Assembly (NCBI GenBank): GCA_029240105.1
Contig: JARBTR010000006.1
Location: 310,001-374,000, forward strand
Length of the DNA stretch: 64,000 nucleotides
Source of the DNA: Caryophanales bacterium
GTDB taxonomy: Bacteria > Bacillota > Bacilli > JARBTR01
Direction of reading: 5' to 3'
Positions 32,925-40,923 of this stretch are shown here, one piece after another. Position 1 is the first letter of the stretch. Every line of letters starts with the position of its first letter. Under the pieces are notes generated by a model, which saw only the letters and a list, made by a program, of their open reading frames with translations, ran no database searches and was not told where the DNA came from. The translations under genes and the position numbers were made by a program.

Positions 32925-33698
32925 TTAATTATTCGCTGTCTGTAACTTTAATGACACATAATCCTGAATTGGAAAACAAGAGCTTACTTTTTGCGTGCTT
33001 ACATTCTTTACTTCTATAGAAGGTTTGCCACCCTTTAAGACAAGATATACTTCACCATATGTGACTTTGCCCTTATCCAAAACAGCAGGAATATAGGCAT
33101 TCATTAAACCTAATTTTCGAACAGGAACTTGGTATCGGTTTTCTTTTTTTGTACCAGACCCAATCTTGGCCTCTAAATCAGCAGGTAACCCCGTTTGTTT
33201 TACAACTTTTCCTAATATCATGTTTTGGATATCACCGTTTTTGGATACATCTGGGGTGATATGCCCTTTCATGGATTTGAAAGTCTGTTGATGGTAATTA
33301 AGCATGGCTGATTCCGTTCCACCACGATTATCAACTACATTCGTATTAACCTTTTCGTACTCCCAGTTGACATGCGTTTCTTCAGATTGATAATTAAGTG
33401 GCCATTTCCCGAGAAATACTTTTGCGCGATACCAAAATGCCATCGGATTTTTTGAAATTTGTGTTTCGTTTAAAAGAGAAACGAGTGATGGATTCTCTAT
33501 TTTGACATTGCTTGATTTGATTAATTTCTTTGCAAGCACATTTGGTTCTATGCTGATATCATCTATTGTGCTATTTGTAACGGTATTTTCCTTCTCAATG
33601 TTATAAACAGAGGATGGAATTTTTACTTTCGCTTCTGCTAATAAAGGCATTAGTAAAATTATGAAAGCAACTATAACGCTAGACAATACTCTTTTCAA
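32925..33698 (-). CDS. YfkD-like secreted protein
   Basis: About 257 residues with an N-terminal signal peptide (hydrophobic residues about 5-19, ending LLAEAKV). No catalytic motif is recognised. I assign it to the YfkD family from length, secretion signal and position near yfkE- and yfkF-like genes. The start is probably the TTG at 33698, which has AGAGG 7 bases upstream, rather than the ATG six codons earlier that overlaps this site. Expected to be extracytoplasmic; its function is unknown. Confidence 0.65.
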   Translation of the reverse strand: MKRVLSSVIVAFIILLMPLLAEAKVKIPSSVYNIEKENTVTNSTIDDISIEPNVLAKKLIKSSNVKIENPSLVSLLNETQISKNPMAFWYRAKVFLGKWPLNYQSEETHVNWEYEKVNTNVVDNRGGTESAMLNYHQQTFKSMKGHITPDVSKNGDIQNMILGKVVKQTGLPADLEAKIGSGTKKENRYQVPVRKLGLMNAYIPAVLDKGKVTYGEVYLVLKGGKPSIEVKNVSTQKVSSCFPIQDYVSLKLQTANN

Positions 33699-33765
33699 TT
33701 TAATTCCTCTTTCCATTGGTAGATTAGAAATCCTTATATCATTTAAAAATTCAAAAAAGGCATAA

Positions 33766-33830
33766 AATAACTCCTGTTTCTAGTTTTTTCAGAGTTCATC
33801 AAAACTATGCAACAGGAGTTTGCTTTTTAT
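33766..33830 (-). terminator. Intrinsic terminator after the yczE-like gene
   Basis: The arms AACTCCTGTT (33770-33779) and AACAGGAGTT (33812-33821) pair perfectly around a 32-base inner region with its own AGTTTT/AAAACT pairing. The sequence downstream on the minus strand is ATTTTATG. Confidence 0.7.
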
Positions 33831-33865
33831 ATTCAAATTTTTAAAAAATAAAGCCCTTTCTTTTT

Positions 33866-34501
33866 TTACTTAACGAAATAAAGATAAGGTTTCTTTAATA
33901 TCTTTAGGAAGGATTGAATAAACGGACCAATGAATAACGTAATGAAGATTGTTCCAATCCATATTGGACCATGAAAAAACAATGCCAATACGAGCGCTAT
34001 AATCTCGACGTATGTTTTTGTTTTTCTAAATGTCCATTTCAACTTATTCATTAGCGTTAGAGTTAGTAAATCAATCGGCGACGGAGGAAAAGATGGCAGA
34101 ATGTACAAAGCCACACCAAAAGAAAGTACAGCAACTCCTAACATAAGAATCAAAATCAATTGTACGTTTCCACTAAGTTGAAATTGATTAAATACTTTCA
34201 TCCATAAATTCAGAAACTGACCGATCAATATCACTGGAATAGCAGACAAAATTTTTGGAAATTGTTTCTCAAGGAAAGAGTTTAAGATAATAATGATAAC
34301 ACCCATGATTAAAACCCAATCTCCAGCTTCAAGCCCGAAGGTTTTACTAAGTCCCAAATTAAGCGCATCAAACGCACCTGTGCCAAGACTTTGCGCCTTA
34401 TAAGTTAACGCAATTCCTAAAGCTATGAAAACTGTACCCATAATAAAAATCGTGATTCGTTTTAATAATCGCATATTAAAATTTTTATTAAAAAACTGCA
34501 T
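33866..34501 (-). CDS. YczE/YyaS/YitT family membrane protein
   Basis: About 211 residues with five to six membrane segments. Family marks are the N-terminal GIALTYKAQSLGTGAFDALNLGL and the central PSFPPSPIDLLTL stretch. Members are integral membrane proteins of mostly unknown function; YczE in B. subtilis is linked to antibiotic synthase activity. I chose the ATG at 34501 because GGAGGGG precedes it by 8 bases. It is divergent from menC. Confidence 0.8.
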   Translation of the reverse strand: MQFFNKNFNMRLLKRITIFIMGTVFIALGIALTYKAQSLGTGAFDALNLGLSKTFGLEAGDWVLIMGVIIIILNSFLEKQFPKILSAIPVILIGQFLNLWMKVFNQFQLSGNVQLILILMLGVAVLSFGVALYILPSFPPSPIDLLTLTLMNKLKWTFRKTKTYVEIIALVLALFFHGPIWIGTIFITLFIGPFIQSFLKILKKPYLYFVK

Positions 34502-34661
34502 AAAAAAATCCCCTCCAAACAATGAATGACTCTTGTAGGGTACGGAGAAGTTTGAAGAAGACGAAATGTCTTAAGAAACTGTTTCAGCTAACAAAAGTTT
34601 AAAAAAGCAAACCAGCAAAAAATATTATATAAAATTTTAGGTAAGATATACAGGTGAATTA

Positions 34662-34671
34662 ATGGTAAAAT
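34662..34671 (+). promoter_or_regulatory. Candidate menC extended -10 promoter
   Basis: ATGGTAAAAT gives TGG-TAAAAT (-10 at 34666-34671). Transcription would begin near 34678, which favours the menC TTG start at 34704 over the upstream TTG at 34674. Confidence 0.4.
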
Positions 34672-34703
34672 GATTGCAATTACATGAAAAAGAGTTGATA
34701 GTA

Positions 34704-35831
34704 TTGACTGAATTCATTCATATCAAGAAAATACATATGCATTTTTTAGAAATGGAAATGCTCTCCCCTTTTGTTACTAGTTTTGGTCGTGTTACAAAAC
34801 GAGAATTTATCGTCATTGAAATGGTCGACCGAAATGGAAAAACAGGTTGGGGTGAATGTGTAGCTTTTACGAGTCCATGGTATACAGAAGAAACACAGAA
34901 AACATGTTACCACATGATGAAGGAATTTTTCATTCCACTACTTTTAAAAACACCTATCGAACATCCAGATGATGTGTCCTCATTGTTCTCTTTTGCAAAA
35001 AGAAACAACATGGCGAAAGCAGCATTAGAAGCTGCTGTTTGGGATTTATATGCACAACAAACCAATCAATCTTTAGCACTAGCACTTGGTGGTACCCGCT
35101 CTCAAATCGAAACAGGTATTTCAATTGGGCTACAACCTTCGAATAATGCTCTTTTTAAAGAAATTGAAAAGGCAATTAACATTGGCTACAAAAGAGTTAA
35201 AATTAAAATAGATCGCAAAAGTGATTTGCCATTACTAGAAACCATTCGTCAGCGTTACCCTGATATTCCTCTTATGGCTGATGCAAACTCAGGCTATACC
35301 TTGACGGATGCTGAGCATTTATTGAAGTTTGATCACTTGAACCTGATGATGATTGAACAACCACTAGGAGATCAAGATATTTACGAACATATGCATTTGC
35401 AATCTCAATTGGAAACACCAATTTGTTTAGATGAAAGCATACATTCACTTGAAGATGCTAAAAATGCGATTCGTCTCGGTTCATGTAAAATTATAAATAT
35501 TAAATCAGGCCGTGTTGGTGGACTTTCTGAAGCTGTTCGAATTCATGACTACTGTTTGAAACATCATATCCCTGTATGGTGCGGTGGCATGCTTGAATCA
35601 GGCATTGGCCGTGCCCATAATATTGCACTTGCTAGTCTTCCCGGCTTTTCCATTCCAGGTGATATCTCTGCTTCTTCTCGTTACTGGAAAGAGGATATTA
35701 TACATCCAGAGGTTACGACCCAAAACGGCACAATTAACGTTCCTTTAGATAAAATTGGAATTGGATACGAAATCGATCGAGAGAAACTTAAGAAATTTTC
35801 AACAAGCCCAATACAAACATTTACTTTGTAA
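34704..35831 (+). CDS. menC: o-Succinylbenzoate synthase
   Basis: Enolase-superfamily enzyme of menaquinone synthesis that dehydrates SHCHC to o-succinylbenzoate. About 375 residues. The N-terminal cap has GWGECVAFTSPWYTEET. The barrel carries the catalytic lysine in RVKIKIDRK and metal ligands in MADANSG, MIEQPLG and CLDES, and the second lysine in NIKSGRVGG. The TTG at 34704 has AAAAGAG upstream; an in-frame TTG at 34674 is less likely. No other men gene is nearby. Some relatives act as N-acylamino-acid racemases. Confidence 0.9.
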   Translation: MTEFIHIKKIHMHFLEMEMLSPFVTSFGRVTKREFIVIEMVDRNGKTGWGECVAFTSPWYTEETQKTCYHMMKEFFIPLLLKTPIEHPDDVSSLFSFAKRNNMAKAALEAAVWDLYAQQTNQSLALALGGTRSQIETGISIGLQPSNNALFKEIEKAINIGYKRVKIKIDRKSDLPLLETIRQRYPDIPLMADANSGYTLTDAEHLLKFDHLNLMMIEQPLGDQDIYEHMHLQSQLETPICLDESIHSLEDAKNAIRLGSCKIINIKSGRVGGLSEAVRIHDYCLKHHIPVWCGGMLESGIGRAHNIALASLPGFSIPGDISASSRYWKEDIIHPEVTTQNGTINVPLDKIGIGYEIDREKLKKFSTSPIQTFTL

Positions 35832-35843
35832 AAACCATCTTTA

Positions 35844-36048
35844 TTAAAATGTAATTCGCATTCGAAACTGTTTGAACTTTAATAAGTAATCATAACTCGA
35901 AACTATTTCGAACTTTAAATGTAACCTGCAATCGAAACTACTTCGTACTTTAAAATGTAATCAGCATTCGAAACTACCTTGAACATTTATGTAACTCGCA
36001 CTAGAAACTACATCAGACTTTAAAATGTAATCAGCATTCGAAACTTTT
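35844..36048. repeat. Degenerate tandem array of 34-36 bp units
   Basis: Five full units and one partial unit lie head to tail with starts at about 35844, 35879, 35915, 35950, 35986 and 36020. The best conserved core is GTAATC-GCATTCGAAACTAC with a shared TTAAAATG opening. Units 4 and 6 are almost identical over their first 26 bases. There are no spacers. The array fills the gap between the convergent menC and cax genes and runs up to the cax stop codon. Confidence 0.9.
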
Positions 36049-37112
36049 TATAGTAGATAGAAACCAATTCCCATGATGACATAAGCTGCTAGTAGCGATA
36101 TGCCCTCGAACCAGTTCGATTCCCCATCATTACTTATTGCGATCATGAGTAGAACTGAAACTGCCATTGCGACAAGTTCTGGCAAACTAAATACCAGAGA
36201 CATTGATTTTTTGAAAAAGAGAGAAATCAACACCAATACAGGAGCGACAAACATAGCAATTTGCAATGTAGAACCAACGGCTATTTCAACTGCAATATCC
36301 ATTTGGTTTTTCATTGCGAACAAGATAGCAGAAGCGTGTTCTGCTGCATTTCCCACGATCGCTACAATGATAATACCAATAAATAGTTCTGACCAACCAA
36401 GTGTATGACCTACTGACTCGAATGTATGTACTAAGTTCTCTGATACATAGGCAACTGCAACCGTTGCTAATCCAAGAACGGTAATCGCTTTTCTTTTTGT
36501 CCATTCTGGTGTTTCATGACTACCATGGCCACCTTCAGCATTAGAATCTTCAGTATGATATACACCACGATGTGTAACTAGTTTGAAAAATAATGCAAGA
36601 AGATACAACACGATTAATACAATGGAAACACCAACACTAAGTGTCATTTGCTTTGCAACAGTTAACTCACCTGCGAAAACTTCAGGAATAACAAACGCAA
36701 TAAATACTGCAAATACAAGAAGAGCCGAATTATGACGAGCATCATATACATTGAACTTTTGTCGTTTGAATTTTACACCACCAAGAAAGAAAGATAATCC
36801 TGCAACTAGTAATAGGTTCCCCAAAACCGAACCAGTGAGTGAAGCTAATACAACTCCAATCAAGCCTGCTTTTAATGAGAATATAGAGATGATTAGCTCA
36901 ACCGCGTTTCCGAAGGTTGCGTTTAATAATCCCCCAATCCGTGGTCCCGAGACAATAGCTAAACTTTCCGTTGCCCGCCCCATAAAGCTGGCTAAAGCAA
37001 TAATTGTTATACAATAGATGACAAACATAATCAAATTGGGCCAATGCATAAAAGATCCCACAACCGAGAGTGGTAATCCAACAGCTAAAATGCCTGTAAA
37101 TATTTTGTTCAT
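36048..37112 (-). CDS. Calcium/proton antiporter, CaCA superfamily (YfkE/ChaA/Cax)
   Basis: About 354 residues with eleven hydrophobic segments in two homologous halves. Each half has a Cax signature: GNAVELIISIFSLKAG near residue 66 and GNAAEHASAILFAMKNQMD near 255. The two halves are joined by a His/Glu-rich cytoplasmic loop (HTEDSNAEGGHGSHE). It exports Ca2+ in exchange for protons. The ATG at 37112 follows GGGAGGAAT. Its position between yfkD- and yfkF-like genes supports orthology with YfkE. Confidence 0.92.
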   Translation of the reverse strand: MNKIFTGILAVGLPLSVVGSFMHWPNLIMFVIYCITIIALASFMGRATESLAIVSGPRIGGLLNATFGNAVELIISIFSLKAGLIGVVLASLTGSVLGNLLLVAGLSFFLGGVKFKRQKFNVYDARHNSALLVFAVFIAFVIPEVFAGELTVAKQMTLSVGVSIVLIVLYLLALFFKLVTHRGVYHTEDSNAEGGHGSHETPEWTKRKAITVLGLATVAVAYVSENLVHTFESVGHTLGWSELFIGIIIVAIVGNAAEHASAILFAMKNQMDIAVEIAVGSTLQIAMFVAPVLVLISLFFKKSMSLVFSLPELVAMAVSVLLMIAISNDGESNWFEGISLLAAYVIMGIGFYLL

Positions 37113-37210
37113 TTTATAATTCCTCCCCATTTAGATATCTTTTCCATTTTATCACAATAAAAATTAAATCATGTACCGTTATTGTAGGAAATATAATTTA
37201 ATATATTTTA

Positions 37211-37298
37211 AATGAAATCCACTAGCTTTCCTGCATATGAGCACTAGCCTTGGATCTCATCTTTCTAGTTTTCATGAGTGAGTCTAGTGGTTTTCATT
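37211..37298. repeat. Long inverted repeat in the cax-MFS divergent gap
   Basis: The arms at 37211-37225 (AATGAAATCCACTAG) and 37284-37298 pair over 14 of 15 bases around a 58-base centre that contains more CTAG and CTCAT/ATGAG pairings. This lies in the 370-base gap without genes between the cax start and the MFS start. It may be a folded leader, an operator region or a miniature-element relic. Apart from start-proximal promoter-like text, nothing else was seen in the gap. Confidence 0.6.
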
Positions 37299-37482
37299 GA
37301 TAAAATATCCAAGAAAGCTAGGTTCCCAAAATAATTTTCAAGCAGTTAAAAACGATTATGAATACCCCATCATGTGATAATTCTGATACAATTTATTTAT
37401 GATAACGAGATTCGAATTTGAGGCCGGCTCTCGTTTTTTTTATGAATTAATTTATTTGGAATTTTTGAAAGAGGTACCTTTT

Positions 37483-38655
37483 ATGCGTTATGATATCAGG
37501 AGATTAGGCATTCTAATCTTTATTGTATTTATATCCGGCGTTTCCCAAGGCATGTTAATGCCATTAATATCCATTATTCTCGAACAATCGGGTGTAAGTT
37601 CAACTGCAAATGGATTACATGCGACAGGCATCTATCTTGGAATTCTAGTATCATCACCTTTTATGGAAGCACCCCTTCGAAAAATAGGCTACCAGCGAAT
37701 ACTTCAAATCGGTGGACTCATGACGATCGGAAGTTTACTACTCTTCCCGGTTTGGAAATCTGTCGTATTCTGGTTTGTCCTTCGTTTAGTAGTAGGGGTT
37801 GGTGATCATATGCTTCACTTTGCTACTCAAACTTGGATAACCGATTTTACCCCTTCAGAAAAACGGGGACGTACCCTTTCTCTTTATGGGCTTTCATTCA
37901 GTATTGGATTTGCCATTGGCCCCCTATTAGCAGCCTTAGTAAAGATAAATATGGTTTTGCCTTTTGTTTTGAGTTCTATTATGTGTGGGATATCATGGGT
38001 TTTACTTTTCTTTTTAAGAAACGAGCGACCGTTTCATGCAAATGAGTCTACCTCGTTTTTTGATACAGCACGTCGTTTTAGATCGGTCATAAAAATAGCA
38101 TGGTTAGCATTTATTTCAACATTTATTTTTGGTTATTTGGAATCATCAATGAATGTAAATTTCCCGGTTTTTGGACTTCGTACGGGTTTAAGCATTAATG
38201 AAGTGTCAACAATACTACCAGCCTTTTCATTTGGTGCAATTATCACCTTGTTTCCTCTAGGATTTCTTTCAGATCGTTATGGTCGCAGAAAAGTCCTAAC
38301 ATATGTAATGTTTGGTGGGGCTTTAAGCTTTCTTGGAGCAGCCCTTAGTCAACATTCTGTTATGATGCTGTTTATAACAACACTTTGTGCTGGGATGATT
38401 GTAGGTTCTACTTTCTCATTGGGGATTAGTTTTATGGCTGATCTTCTGCCGAAGGATCTTCTTCCTGCAGGAAATCTACTTTGTGGAATATTTTACAGTT
38501 TCGGAAGTATTTCAGGACCCTTTGTTGGCGGTGCTGCAATTGAGTATATTTCAAGTGCTAGCTTTTTTTACTGCATTTTCGGGTTATTAAGAATCTGGAA
38601 GTACACCTTTAATAAAAATCCAACACATACAGTATCGCTGCAAACTACGATTTAG
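37483..38655 (+). CDS. Major facilitator superfamily exporter, YfkF-like
   Basis: About 390 residues with twelve membrane segments. The MFS loop 2-3 and 8-9 motifs are visible, the second as FLSDRYGRRKVL, and the loop 4-5 region has TPSEKRGRTLSLYG. I chose the ATG at 37483 because GAGG lies 9 bases upstream and it starts directly before the first helix; the open frame extends 28 codons further up. The substrate is unknown; drug or metabolite efflux is typical of the family. Confidence 0.85.
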   Translation: MRYDIRRLGILIFIVFISGVSQGMLMPLISIILEQSGVSSTANGLHATGIYLGILVSSPFMEAPLRKIGYQRILQIGGLMTIGSLLLFPVWKSVVFWFVLRLVVGVGDHMLHFATQTWITDFTPSEKRGRTLSLYGLSFSIGFAIGPLLAALVKINMVLPFVLSSIMCGISWVLLFFLRNERPFHANESTSFFDTARRFRSVIKIAWLAFISTFIFGYLESSMNVNFPVFGLRTGLSINEVSTILPAFSFGAIITLFPLGFLSDRYGRRKVLTYVMFGGALSFLGAALSQHSVMMLFITTLCAGMIVGSTFSLGISFMADLLPKDLLPAGNLLCGIFYSFGSISGPFVGGAAIEYISSASFFYCIFGLLRIWKYTFNKNPTHTVSLQTTI

Positions 38656-38721
38656 TTTTCTATAAATTACTAAAGCATATGTAGGTGCTACATCCATCAT
38701 ATAAGTTCTCTATAACAAGCT

Positions 38722-38758
38722 AAAGGCACATGCAATTGCATATGCCTCTTTTTTTACG
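38722..38758 (+). terminator. Intrinsic terminator after the MFS gene
   Basis: The stem AGGCA-ATGCAATTGCAT-TGCCT (38724-38747) is followed by CTTTTTTT. Confidence 0.85.
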
Positions 38759-38766
38759 ATTCTTAA

Positions 38767-38874
38767 TTAGTGGTAGCCATTTTGACCATTAGCAGAGCTT
38801 GAAGTTTTACCTTTAGGCTTACTCTTACTGTTCTGTTTTGTTGATTGGCCATCTTTTTTTGATTTCTTTGACAT
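38767..38874 (-). CDS. Small basic Ser/Lys-rich protein, 35 residues
   Basis: The reading starts MSKKSKKDGQSTKQ and ends NGQNGYH before TAA. The ATG has an excellent ribosome binding site (GGAGGG, 7 bases upstream). The composition is lysine, serine, glutamine and glycine only, with no membrane segment, so it is a disordered, basic, soluble peptide. Spore-core or nucleic-acid-binding small proteins of Bacillales look similar, but I recognise no family. It lies between two terminators and so forms its own unit. Confidence 0.65.
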   Translation of the reverse strand: MSKKSKKDGQSTKQNSKSKPKGKTSSSANGQNGYH

Positions 38875-38923
38875 AATCATCCCTCCATTCGGTAAATAGT
38901 TTTTCCAAACGAGTCGGGATTAT

Positions 38924-38960
38924 GAAAAAAACTCCGTGTAAAATACACGGAGTTTAGCTA
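38924..38960 (-). terminator. Intrinsic terminator after the 8-haem cytochrome gene
   Basis: A perfect 11-bp stem (38929-38939 with 38945-38955, AAACTCCGTGT arm) has a 5-base loop. A run of seven T follows on the minus strand. Confidence 0.88.
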
Positions 38961-38966
38961 TTTGTT

Positions 38967-40814
38967 TTAAGGTGCAACAGGAATTTTCTTTAAAGGAGCA
39001 TGCGCCGCTCCTATAAAATCACTAATTCCACCTGGACCGTGACAGGAAGTGCACGAAACATTTGTATCAGTATCCTGATGGCCAATTATATCTTGATATT
39101 TTGCATTTTTCTTCTCTAATCGTCCTACAACTCCATAAGTGAGGGTAGTACCATTATGACACTTTAAACAAAATGCTCTTTCATCGGCATTTGTCCACTC
39201 ACTGCGTATTGTAGCATCAGTAATATATTCTGTTGTCTGTTCATCATGGCCTAGATTTTTCTTTAGTAAAAAAACATTATCAGATCCATGAGTTTCGTGG
39301 CAATCAGAACAAGATAGATAACCTTCTAATCCTCCACCTAGTTCATCATAACGATCTTTAAATATAATTTTATGTCCAGATTGTTGGCCCAGATATATAT
39401 CTTTGATATTTTTTCCTTTGCCACCACTTTGGTGACAGGATAAACATAGGGTTACGTCAGTTTCCTTTCCCCTCGTTGTTGCCATTTTATTATATTTAAA
39501 AGGTGTAATAGCATCCGATTGATAATAAACGTTTTCTGCTGCATCGTTTGTCGCTAAATTGATTACTTTACCCGTTTCTTCTTTATGGCACGTATAACAA
39601 TTTATCGTTGAAGCATTGTCAACCACACCAATCCAAGTTCCTGTTTTTGGATCAACAATATGATCCCCATTTTTCTTTTTATGATTGTAAACAAGTCTTG
39701 ATTTAATTGAATTAGGATTAGTTGTTGACCATCCCAAATGTGAGTCATGGCAATCTGAACATTGTGCGGTGCCCATTTTTGAGATTCCATCATCAAACCC
39801 ATGCTGAAATTTTTTGTTTCCAGAATCAACTGCAGTAGCTACAGTTCCATCATGACAAGTCAAACAAAAATTAGTTGCAGCATCCTGAATAGTTTTTATG
39901 TTCCCACTCAGATCTAGCAATTTTTGTGTTCCATGACAAGCAAAGCATGAATTTTGATTTTTAATAAAAGCACCATGAGGGTTCTTATTTCTAATCACTT
40001 CATTTGGATTTTCTCTCGGATCGCCACTTGCATATCCAACAAAAGTCTTATCTGTTTTAAAAGTAAAATTTATCGGAAAGGCTACTTTAGCATCGGAATC
40101 AACTACATTAATTGTCACTGAGTATTTTTCATCTGCGTTTAACGTAACATTCGGGTTAAATATAAGGTCAATTTGCTTTGAGTCTACAGGGTCCAATTGA
40201 GCTGTAGTATTTGAGCCTTCGATGACTCCACCATTTTTATCTTTTAATATAATTTCTTTAGTAGGGAAGTTTATATCCTTATCATCTTTAATGCGAATAA
40301 AAACATTGGCATCGACTGGAATGTTTGTTAAATCAGTTCCTATAATTCTTCCATTCCCTGTGATTACTCCAAATTCAACTACAATTGGCTGAGTAAAAAA
40401 CTTCTGAATGAACACATTTTCGAAATTGTAGTCATCAGAACTTTGCGAACTAAACACCGGTTCAACTTTTACGGTATATTTATTCCCTTCTACTAAACCA
40501 CTCAGTGAATAGGATGTTGATAAACCAACATCCAATCTTACAATATCTGCAAATGTTACCTCATCTGAGGTAACTGACAAGAAGTATTTACTTAGCGTAT
40601 TGCTACCATATACTGGCGATGTCCAAGAAATTGTTGCTTCAGTTACTGAGGTTGATACCCATTTCAGACTAACGGCCTTATCATTTCCCGGGAGCACCTG
40701 TGCAACTGCCAAATTATTCGTAAAATTAAAGAAGGAAGAAATAATAAGAAATACAAATAATAAAGTTTTGGATTGCTTAAAAATATGATTTTTTATTATT
40801 TGAGTTTTCATCAT
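38967..40814 (-). CDS. Secreted octahaem c-type cytochrome with FN3 and Ig-like front domains
   Basis: 615 residues. A signal sequence (about 1-39, cleavage near AVAQV) is followed by a fibronectin-III-like domain (45-125), an Ig-like domain resembling Big_5 (about 145-255), then a haem region with eight CxxCH motifs at about 290, 317, 352, 406, 457, 502, 549 and 588. Several sit in the CxDCHxxHG pattern of doubled-CXXCH proteins. Each motif should bind covalent haem c outside the membrane, so the protein probably moves electrons at the cell surface. There is no C-terminal anchor or sorting signal. It has a strong AAGGGGGAA ribosome binding site. The next gene upstream is a related six-haem protein. 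Confidence 0.85.
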   Translation of the reverse strand: MMKTQIIKNHIFKQSKTLLFVFLIISSFFNFTNNLAVAQVLPGNDKAVSLKWVSTSVTEATISWTSPVYGSNTLSKYFLSVTSDEVTFADIVRLDVGLSTSYSLSGLVEGNKYTVKVEPVFSSQSSDDYNFENVFIQKFFTQPIVVEFGVITGNGRIIGTDLTNIPVDANVFIRIKDDKDINFPTKEIILKDKNGGVIEGSNTTAQLDPVDSKQIDLIFNPNVTLNADEKYSVTINVVDSDAKVAFPINFTFKTDKTFVGYASGDPRENPNEVIRNKNPHGAFIKNQNSCFACHGTQKLLDLSGNIKTIQDAATNFCLTCHDGTVATAVDSGNKKFQHGFDDGISKMGTAQCSDCHDSHLGWSTTNPNSIKSRLVYNHKKKNGDHIVDPKTGTWIGVVDNASTINCYTCHKEETGKVINLATNDAAENVYYQSDAITPFKYNKMATTRGKETDVTLCLSCHQSGGKGKNIKDIYLGQQSGHKIIFKDRYDELGGGLEGYLSCSDCHETHGSDNVFLLKKNLGHDEQTTEYITDATIRSEWTNADERAFCLKCHNGTTLTYGVVGRLEKKNAKYQDIIGHQDTDTNVSCTSCHGPGGISDFIGAAHAPLKKIPVAP

Positions 40815-40923
40815 TTGTTCCCCCTTTTCAAAATTTTGTTTTAAGCGAGATTGTTTATAGTTTAAGAATAGAATTCCTGAGATTCGATCGGAAACCTCAC
40901 TTATTTATAGCCACATGTTTCCT

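Noticed and set aside
35844-36048. CRISPR array
   Set aside because: The units are contiguous, vary in sequence and length, have no unique spacers, and no cas genes are present.
37113-37482. Metal riboswitch upstream of the Ca2+/H+ antiporter
   Set aside because: I could not fit the text to the yybP-ykoY or other known metal riboswitch cores; only a simple inverted repeat is visible.
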